From NCBI GenBank assembly GCA_943737045.1, contig CALSFV010000011.1, positions 1,426,001 through 1,490,000 on the forward strand: 64,000 bases of DNA, in the 5' to 3' direction. Each line of letters opens with the position of its first letter. The first letter of the stretch is position 1. The notes under the pieces were generated by a model that was given only the letters and a program-made list of their open reading frames with translations, was not told the origin of the DNA and ran no database searches. Both the position numbers and the translations under genes were made by a program. Of the stretch, positions 46,500-56,489 are shown piece by piece. This DNA comes from Parapristionchus giblindavisi. Its lineage: Eukaryota; Nematoda; Chromadorea; Rhabditida; Diplogasteridae.

Positions 46500-47942
46500 G
46501 CTAGCTGTGTTCTTCAAGTCTGGCTAGATTACTGGATAGGTATATATTGATAGGTATATATTGAACACATCAGAAAATGGTCATCAGAAAATCATACATA
46601 CATCATTTGAGGCTCTTCTTTCGCCTTGTCCTCTTTGCTCTCTTTTGACTCTGCAGGAATACAAATATTAATATTATTATTTACGTGTTTACGAAAACAC
46701 GGAGATGTGCGAGGGTCCGATATCCCACGGGATATAATTTTTTTTAAATTTTAGTCTCAAAATTTGATCCTGCTTTATAACTCGGGATGCCACTTGTGCG
46801 AGCGAGCTTCCTGTACTGAACACTTACTGTAGATAGAAATCTGCATGCTCTGATCCGTCCTGCACGTCTTCTCTATCATCATCTCGCCTTCCTTGGAAAA
46901 GCATTAGTTTAAAAAATATCAAACTTTGAATTTTGAACTTTTATTCCATTATTGAAACCGTAGCAAAACTACACCAAAAAATCTACTTATAGTTTTACAT
47001 TCGCGAGGCTGATTCGTTTACAACGGTATGAAATGAACGAGAGCGCTGCGAAAGGTTTCCTCAATTGTAAAGAGCGAATCAAACATCACACAACCGTTTC
47101 TTCATGTGCCTCTGAGGCTGTTTGCATTAACGGATTGCCGACAAACGAGACATCACAAGCGTGGATGGAGGATGTTTGGCAAACGCCCAAGCGTGTGACG
47201 TCACGTTGGCCGGCCAACGGTTTGCCACCGTTTACAGATACACCCACTGGTTGTCACAGATCGGAGCAATTGAGTAGTAATTTAAGCTGACAGCTGATAT
47301 GTTATGCGCAAATAATGGTGGCTTATTGCCGTTATCGGTGTTTTAAAGGCACGCCCTGGGCTAATTTTGCTCTCCGCTCTGGCAACACTGTCTCGCAGGC
47401 AAAGAAAGCCATTGCCAGAGCGGAGAGTGAAATTAGCTCGGATGTGCCGTTAAAGCCATACATGGGCGGGCATTGCCGCTATAAATGAAAATCGGGTGGG
47501 CCGGGTGCCAAAATCGGGTACGTTTGCACAAAAATTTCATTTTCGAGTGAATTTTTCCGAAATAGTTTTCAATTTTTCAGTGAATTTTGGCTTAATCGGG
47601 TGGGTATTGCCACTAGCGGCAATGCAGCCCACGTACCGTTAAAGCGTTGAACGCACATACCGGTTGTTCCACTGTTCTGGCAGCCGGCACTTTCGGTGCT
47701 TCTACTTTCACTTTCACCGCCTCCTGTACAGCAGGCTCCACTTGTTGTTGCTCATTGGGTGCGACATTCTTTGACTGTCGGGCTGCGGATTTCGAAGCTG
47801 CAGGGGCTCTAGCGACGCTGGCTGGTTTCGCCGCAGCCGTTTTGGTGCTGTTGGGCGGCTTCACTGCATCGGAGTCAGCGGCGCTCGTGGTCGACGAGGC
47901 CTTTTTGCTCTTGATAGAGACACCCTGGATGTTCAGCTGGAA

Positions 47943-47993
<51 letters not shown>

Positions 47994-50900
47994 ACATGGC
48001 GTGATGCACTCACGTTCTTTTCTGCTTTCCTTCTCTGAAAGCACATTCCGGGACGGGTTGAGGAATGGCTGGACTCGAAGGGTGACCGGCTCTGAGTGAG
48101 CCAATGACTGCAAATGAAACGGAGAATGATCGAAATGTGATGTGAATGAAAAAAATTGTTTATTATGCAGATTTATAGATTTGATTAGCCTTGTTAAGTT
48201 GATTTTGGAATATTCATAGCTTGGTCATTAAATGTGAAGCATATTATAATAAAAGCATGCAAGTGTACTCTAGTAGTGCTATATAAGATGCAATAAGATA
48301 AGGCCCCGCTGTCTCGGCCAGGGGTTCTAGACAGCGGAACCCTACTCATGTAAGATGTTAAAATAAATAAATGTTAGATTAAAAAATCGATATTCTATTA
48401 AAGGGAGAGTAACCCCCTTGAAAAAAACAAAGTCCGGAAATTCAGTTTTAAATTCCCGCGAATTTGAATTTTACTAAATCTCACGTCTCACAACGAGAAC
48501 ACTGCCACGCCTGAAATTGATTGAATAAATAGGGAATTTGCGTACCGTCGGAACGGATAATTCGCCTCGTTTTACTTTTCACTTTTCCACCTTTATTACT
48601 GTTTTATGTGCGTGTTTTGTATTGTATTTTATTAATAACGCGTTCTAAGTCACGTTTGTGTTAGATGCCGACCCAATCACCATGAACTTTGCTCTCAATT
48701 TCCTTGTTAATCGATTTGATGAGCGCAACACGCTTTAGTATTTACAAGAGAGGTCAGACACCGCTCTCTCTGTACCACACACTGTCTCACCTTACTCTAT
48801 TTCTCTCTCTATGCTCTCTCGCTTATGAAATGCACCATATCTATGTTCTTTGTGTAACTAATCAGTCTCGTCCACGCGCCTATTCGACCATCTCGAGATC
48901 TCCTCTATCATAGCGTCTCTTTTATTCGTTCCCAATAGCAATCCTCGTATTTCTATACTTTGCACTGTTCTCCTTACACAACATTCTTTGTGTTCATGTT
49001 TATAATACAAGCACGGAGATTGTTTTATTCAACGCAATCAAAATCTGGAAAACATGAAAGTATTCGGTAAAGATGACGAGGGAGTTTTCGCTTTCTTCTT
49101 CATTTGCATCCCTTTCTTGTCATCGTGGTAGAGGGGTCTTCTATTTGATCCTCCTGTTTTGTTTCCAGATTCCTGAGATATTATCCCCTCTTTTCTGTAG
49201 GCTTCATGAACAATTCCTACGTCCACTCGTGCTCATCACCGCCGTGAACCTATATTCAACCACTTTATGCCGTTATTATTCGCTATGTTACGTTGTTTGA
49301 TATATTCCCTTTATCCTTCCTGCCAATATTCTCCGAATATATAATGATCTTTCGTCTTTGTAGTCGTACGGAGATGAGCCATTGGTTGTATATCGGATAG
49401 AAGGAGCGGTTCTGGCGAAGGAGGAGTCCTGTCAGTTTGTAACTATACGTTTAAATTTTCGTTTATTATGAATTATATTTATACATACCTTAATTCTTTT
49501 GCTCAAATTGTTCATGATATAGTAGGGACTGTAGCACCGTGTGGCCTAATATAATGAGATGATGTTGTGGTAGGATGTACGTGATACGGTTCATCGTGCT
49601 GAACATGTATCTTTAGTACGATAGACTTGAGTATAGATTGTTCAAGAGTCTTTGTCACTTTTGTTAGCAAATGAATCATCAACAAATATTGAATTATACA
49701 ATATTTATTTTCTTATTTGCAGAAGAAACCACTTTGCTACAAGCTGATCTATGTCGAACAGATGGAACAGTTGGAAGAAAAGGAGGAGGATTTAGAAGAT
49801 AGATAGGATATACTGTGGTATTCAAAACTTAAAGTCTACTTAAAATACGTCACTGACCACTTTTAGCCTTCTTCAAGTAAAAGAACATTTGACGAAATGT
49901 CTTACATTATATAAAGTAGACTCCACTTGAAGTATATTTACTTGAAGTAGGCTTGAAGTAGAAATGGACTTACAAGTCTACTTCAAGTTAGACGTATGAT
50001 GATGATAAGTAGACTTTCAGTTTTGAAATACCTGAGTAGGTGATTTGGGGTTACTGTAGACTGACTGGGTACGGATACGGTTGCATGAGAGCAATGTAGG
50101 GCTAGGACAATCAATGTAATTGTTGAATAGCGATATCACAGTGACATAATCCTAAGTAATTTCAGCAGTTTCTTTACCTCTTTCTAATAGTACTTACATC
50201 ATCATATTTTGTATTTTGTTATTCGAATAAAACTCTTGCATTGTATCACTGTCCTTGATAATATCTCTGCACATTCATATATTCCTGACACAGAACCGAA
50301 AAGGCTACTCAGACACCTGAAATGACACGTTAAAGCGAGATAATGTACATAAAACACAGAGAAGCAACTCAAAATGTGAGAAAAGAATGAGAAAAAGAAG
50401 CGAAAAGCCGCTCGAATCTGTACATCGATTTGTTCTTGTCTAAATCTGAGGAAAGGTACGTTGTAAAATGAAGATCATACATTTTCGAGCACTCACATTG
50501 TGAGTGAGCACTTTTTGTCGATGCGGTCAGTTTTGAAACTCGAGACCCATCTAGGAATATGCGGGAGATCGAGATTAGTAAGAATCACCTAAGATCGGGT
50601 CAGTTTTGAGTACTTGAGATGTAGATCGGGTCAGTTTTGTTCTAATTTCGGGTCAGTTTATAATTCGCAAAAACAACTGATTGTGAGTGGGGCGAAAATG
50701 TATGATGAAGATCGGCCAAAGTACAAATGCTCTCACGTTTATCCTCAACTTTAACTCTCATATGTCAAGCAACACCTGTAGCCTAATGGTAAGTGCTCTG
50801 TTCTCAGAGGAAGAATCTCGATGGTTCGAGTCCTCCCCCTGTCGGCAATTTTTGCACATTATTTCGGATATCTGTGGCAGTGTTATCGTGCTGGGGAACA

Positions 50901-53900
50901 AATGCGGGAATTCAAACACTGAAAAGTAGAGGGGTTACTGTCCCTTTAATTGTTACTCGATTACAGATCTCGTGCTCGGCCGATGGCTACATTCGCGTGT
51001 GGTCCCTGAAGACAACCGAGTGCATGTCGGCGTTCCGCGTTTCTGGAGGTTGATCTTTGATCTTTGAACTTTGCATGTTTTGAACAGCAATAGATCAGCG
51101 TTATTTTAGTCTAATCTGTTGGATAACAGTAGTGGTGTAACTAGTGCTTGTCTGATCTCTTGATTTTTGATCTTCATTTGATCTTTGATCTCTACAGATA
51201 CGGCAGTGCTGTCGATCCATTCGATTCCGAAGACGGATCAGTACGTGGTCTGCAATCGATCGCCCATCCTCTTCGTCGTCAATCTACAGGGACAGGTGAG
51301 GGACATTTAAAGTGAAACAGTACCCCGAGCTCATTTGAAACTCTCCGCTCTGGCCATCCTCTCTCGCTTTCTTTGTCTGTCTTCGAGAAAGTGTTGCCAA
51401 TGCGGAGGGTAAAATTAGCTTGGGATATGCCTTTAAGAAATGGTTTGGTTTGCAACCATGAAGCTGTGATTAATCTTTTTTTTAGCCGACTCAATTTTTC
51501 CAACATAGTACACGGACGGTGATAGAGATATTAGGAGCGTGAAACTCAAAAGTGGCTGGCATTTTGATCGTCACTTCGGGGGCGTGCAATGAAATCACTA
51601 AATACGTGAATTGTTAAAGTGAAATAGGGAATACGAAACGCAGAAGTGGCTGATCGTCAGTTTGGGGCATAGGTCGAATAGCTAGGTTATCGGTTTTCAA
51701 AATGCGGTCAGGTTTTTCGATTTTTGGCAAATTTGGCTCAAAATGCGGTCAGGTTTTTCGATTTTTGTGAAATTTTGGCTCAAAATGCGGTCAGGTTTTA
51801 CGATTTTTTGGGAAATTTTGGCTCAAAATGCGATCAGGCTTTGTAACATACTTTTCGATCTATGGTTTGGGGTGCTCGGGCGTTGTAGCTTAAGAGTCCG
51901 GATCTGTAAGACTCGACCATTTCGGACAAATTTCGGACATCGCGCCAAGAATTTTGATTCAGGCCACTCCACTTTATGGGTGTAGGGTACCAGAGAGAAC
52001 GCCTGCTGCCACATCCGTTCGACAAATTGCCAGGGAAAGAGGCAAACACATTTTGAGGGAAACTACTATCCGAGGAGTAATTTGAGTGCCTACTTTCACG
52101 GAAAATTTCTGAAAAATTGCAGTTTTTCGACTCGAATGCTGCGAGAATGGGCAATATGTGAAATTTCATGATGAGTAAAACATAGTAGAACTGAAATCCC
52201 GGCATTCGGCTCACTTTTGAAAAATCAATTTCCATGACCCCGGGGTCATGGTAAAAAAAAATAATTTTCGAAATTTGACGATTGATTATGTACATTGCAA
52301 AGCACTTAGACAGAATGTTACAGAAAGCTAGTTGGAAACTGATTCAAGCATAATTCTGATTTTTTCGCACGCATTCAACATGAATCTTTTCGAAAAATGG
52401 TTGAAAGGAGAGACCGGCCATTGAGCATTGGCTGAATATTATTCACATCATTAGTACTTCACAATAAGATTCATAAATGAAAACATTTCAAACTTGAGAA
52501 ATTTTGAAATTTTCGACCATGACCCCTGGGTCGTGAAAATCGAAATTTTCAAATTGATCCAAGTTATGGGCTTCTTGTGTCATTTTACTTGTCTCACCTC
52601 TGAACTTTGAGTATACCACAATTCCGCACTAATCGTTTGGAAAATACATTTAAAAAACACGAAATAACGATTCTGAGTCAAGTTGGAGACACTCAACCGA
52701 TTTTTTCCGAAACGCGCAATCCAAGATCGATTTCAGCCTGGCAGGGTTACATGCAATGGTAGTTGGGCTCCATGAATATACTAGAGAACTTGTGCGGAAT
52801 TGACATTGAGATGCCGAGAAATCAAAAAAAACCTAAAAATCGAGTAAAAAAATTAGTCTAGGAATTGCTTAAAATTAATCTCAATAGTGTTTCTGTGCAC
52901 ATTCGGCATGCCTAACACAATGCCGAAGAAATTTGGTCTCTAGCTTGTTCGGTTGAAAAAATATAAAAATCGAGTTTTCAAACTTGGCGCCCACCTGACG
53001 CGCCGCTTTCCACTGCTAGGGCCACTTTGAGTACCATTTTGTAATCAGGGCCCAAGGTACCCTACACCCATAAAGTGGAGTGGCCTGAATCAAAATTCTT
53101 GGCGCGATGTCCGGAACATGGTCGAGTCTTACAGATCCGGACTCTTAACTAAATCTATCTGGATAGATGAGAGTCATGTTGAGTATTCGAAACTGAGAAG
53201 TGGTGTTTCAAAGCGTTTCAAGCGCGGACATTTATAGAGAATGAAGGATTAGTTCCCTACAGTCAGTCCAATTGAGTCAAATGCCCTCATCGTTTTTATA
53301 ATTATTAATCGATAATTCAATATCTTATTCTTATTCTTTATTCCATGATAGTATACGTAACAAGAAAATAAGGACATAAAGGGATTGATGGATGTCCGTC
53401 GCTAATGTAGCGATATCGGTGAGGGTTCTTGGGTACAGTGGCAGTTTGGGAGCTTTGGGCGAATCTTAGAAGAAGGTATAATTATATCTGGGGAGATCTT
53501 AACTAGCCCTGCACGGAAAGGGGATGGTGGGGATTTAACTAATTCGATGGGTAAAGAGTTCCGTTTATCAAGGCACACGAAGTCCTACTGTGTGTACTCT
53601 AGATGCACAGGTAGATAATGTAGATTGGATCATACATTTTCGGTACCCTCGCCGTTTATTTTTATATAGTGGGTCAATTATCGAAATAGGGTGGGTTCAT
53701 TCACAAAATTTGTTATTTTCGCTTAAAAATCGTCATTTTTAGCTCCCTTTTTTATCAAGTGGCCTAAAATAGGCCTTGCATAGTGGGTCAATCCTCGCAC
53801 TGCGAGGGTATGGCAATGTATGGATTGGATACGATAAGATTTATAATATTTCGATGTATTTTCGATGTATGATTGATATTATATTGATATATAATATCTA

Positions 53901-53957
53901 TCAATACATCGATTTATTTCTTCTATTCCAGATGATTTTAAATTAATCTTGAATAGT

Positions 53958-54006
<49 letters not shown>

Positions 54007-55437
54007 GTAATATTAATTAATTTTAAATTTTAAACCAATATTCCAGATGATTCGTACCCTGTCATCGGGTAAGCGAGTGGGCGGAGACTTTGTCGCGTGC
54101 GCCCTGTCCCCGCGGGGAGAGTGGGCGTACGCCGTGGGCGAGGATCACGTCCTCTACTGCTTCTCCATGCTCAGCGGACAACTGGAGAGCACACTGCCGG
54201 TGGGTTTTTGGTCTTTGAGCCTTGATCTCTGATCTTTATTTATTTATTTATTCCATCAAATGCAATAAGAAAGGGTATGTATAAGGGCAGAAAGGGGATA
54301 GATGGATATGACCTGACCAAATAGGACCTTTGAGCTTGAATTGCATCTCTTGAAACGACCATGTATTATTCTATGGGGTGTGCTTCTCATGATGCGCTCA
54401 CTACGTGGCGCAAACTCACCAGGCTTATTGAATTCAAATGTGATTCAAGAAATGAAAATGAAAAGTAGAACAAAGGAGAGGCGATTTACCAATAGCCTCC
54501 CTCATTTAAATATCACTTTCAATATGCATTTGGCGGTCTCTGTGATTAGTGCGGCTCGATATTGTTTTCATGTATATTTATTTCAATATTCGGTTTTATG
54601 GTTATATCTAAGTGCTAGTTTTGACTGCGAATTTCGCGAATGTGAGCGGTAGAATGGACAGATTCATTGAACTAATTGTACGTGAGAGAGGCATCTGATT
54701 GCATGGATAGATAGGGTTGCATGTAGTATGTGAGAAAGCGCGCCGGGAATGGGGGTAGGTGCAGAGGAGATGAATGAGGATGATAGCGAGATGGTGGTGC
54801 ACTTTCGAGATTTATAGATTAATCGAGGTCTATGCGTGTAGGAATGCTACATTTTCAGTGCTATTGAAAGTTTTGAACTCCGATTCCAGATAATTATCAG
54901 TTGTTCTACCATTGTTAACGTGTAAAGTAAGCGAGATGGTGCTATTCAAATCTACCTAATTCATTTATTAGACCTGTCATGTCTTATTCATAGTGTAAAA
55001 TGTAAAATGTGTTCACTTTGACGCCAGCTGAATTGGCGTAGCAGCTAGGCTACAATGAGTAATGCAAATTGGTTAGTGTTTGCTTTTCTATTTCTTCTTC
55101 AACATAATAGCAATAATAATAACATAATAATAATAACAATAGTTTACACGGGTGTAATAATCGTGAGATGGCGGCGCACTTACGTTGGAGAATACATTTT
55201 TTTCGATTTTGAGAAATTTTGGCTCAAAATCCGGTCAGCCGTGGTATTTTGTAACATACTTTTCGCCCTATGATGAGGAAGTTCTGACGTTAGCTTGTAC
55301 CGCCTGCTTAGACTAGTATTGATAGTGGTGGTGAACCCAGTGCGGCACCTGGTGGATCGGCGTAGCTGTGTGCAATTAATAAGTGTCTCACCATTGTGAG
55401 GACGATATGTAGACCTTCCTCGTTCAAGTTGATGATG

Positions 55438-55484
<47 letters not shown>

Positions 55485-56457
55485 CCTTCTCTTGAACTTT
55501 TGGACATTTTCAGCTCCTCACTTATTATTTTTATTTAGCGGATATTTTTATGTTTTCGCATTAAAATAAGCCTCATATAGTATATATGCCTTATATATGG
55601 GTCGATCCTCATATTATAAGGGTATGAAAAAAGAAAAGAAATACGTGTGAAATGCATACTCATCAATGGCTTATTCACTAAAGTTCACATAACTATTGCG
55701 TAGTCTACCACACGCACAAATGACGAATCTAACCAGGTACAACCCGGTGTATTGACGTAGCAACTGGCGATTAAGTTGAACCTAGAATATTGGTAGATGC
55801 TTCTTGGGTCGTTGTTAGAATATAATATTAATTGGAGTAACAATAGTTCTTTCCAGCCTACCGTGCGTAAATTAAAATATTTCTATGTGACATGTTTCTG
55901 TACACGTTGCCCTGCATTAAAACACATTTTACATTTTGTGGTGATCTCGAAAAATTCGAAAGGAATGTAAAAAGAAATAAGAATGAGAGAGTAGGGTAAA
56001 CGAGGAGAGTTTGTCCGCTTTTCTGACAATTCTTTATTTATTTATTTATCACATGCGCACGTTTGAACGATTCAGTCGAAAAATGGTTCGAATAATCATT
56101 GAAATAATGTGCTCTAGAGACGGAAAAATAAAAATGATAGAATTAAGAAAAGATATGATTCATCACAAGATATAAATCATAGGTGGGCGCGTGAAAACGA
56201 ATTCTTTTTGCGCACAGCCTTGCCTTCCCTTGCGGGGCCTTGCGCATAGCCTTGCCTCGATAAAATTGGACAATATCCAGTCAAATCTGCCAAAAAATGG
56301 CAATTCGCATAGCCTTGCCCTGCAATTCCCCGGTTTGCGCACAGCCTTTCCCCAAGCCTGCCCACCTATGATATAAATAGGTGACGAGGAGGATATGTTT
56401 CTTTTCTTTTCCTGACCTTTGAACATTGATGATTAATAGTTGCTAATTATTCTGAAT

Positions 56458-56489
<32 letters not shown>

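Noticed and set aside
47647..47994. Plus-strand Ala/Thr-rich open frame
   Set aside because: It is the complement of the 276-nt minus-strand exon 47936-47661, which has proper splice sites and continues in phase.
52000..53050. Interior of the TTAA element as a transposase gene
   Set aside because: No frame longer than about 60 codons was found on either strand beyond the terminal repeats.
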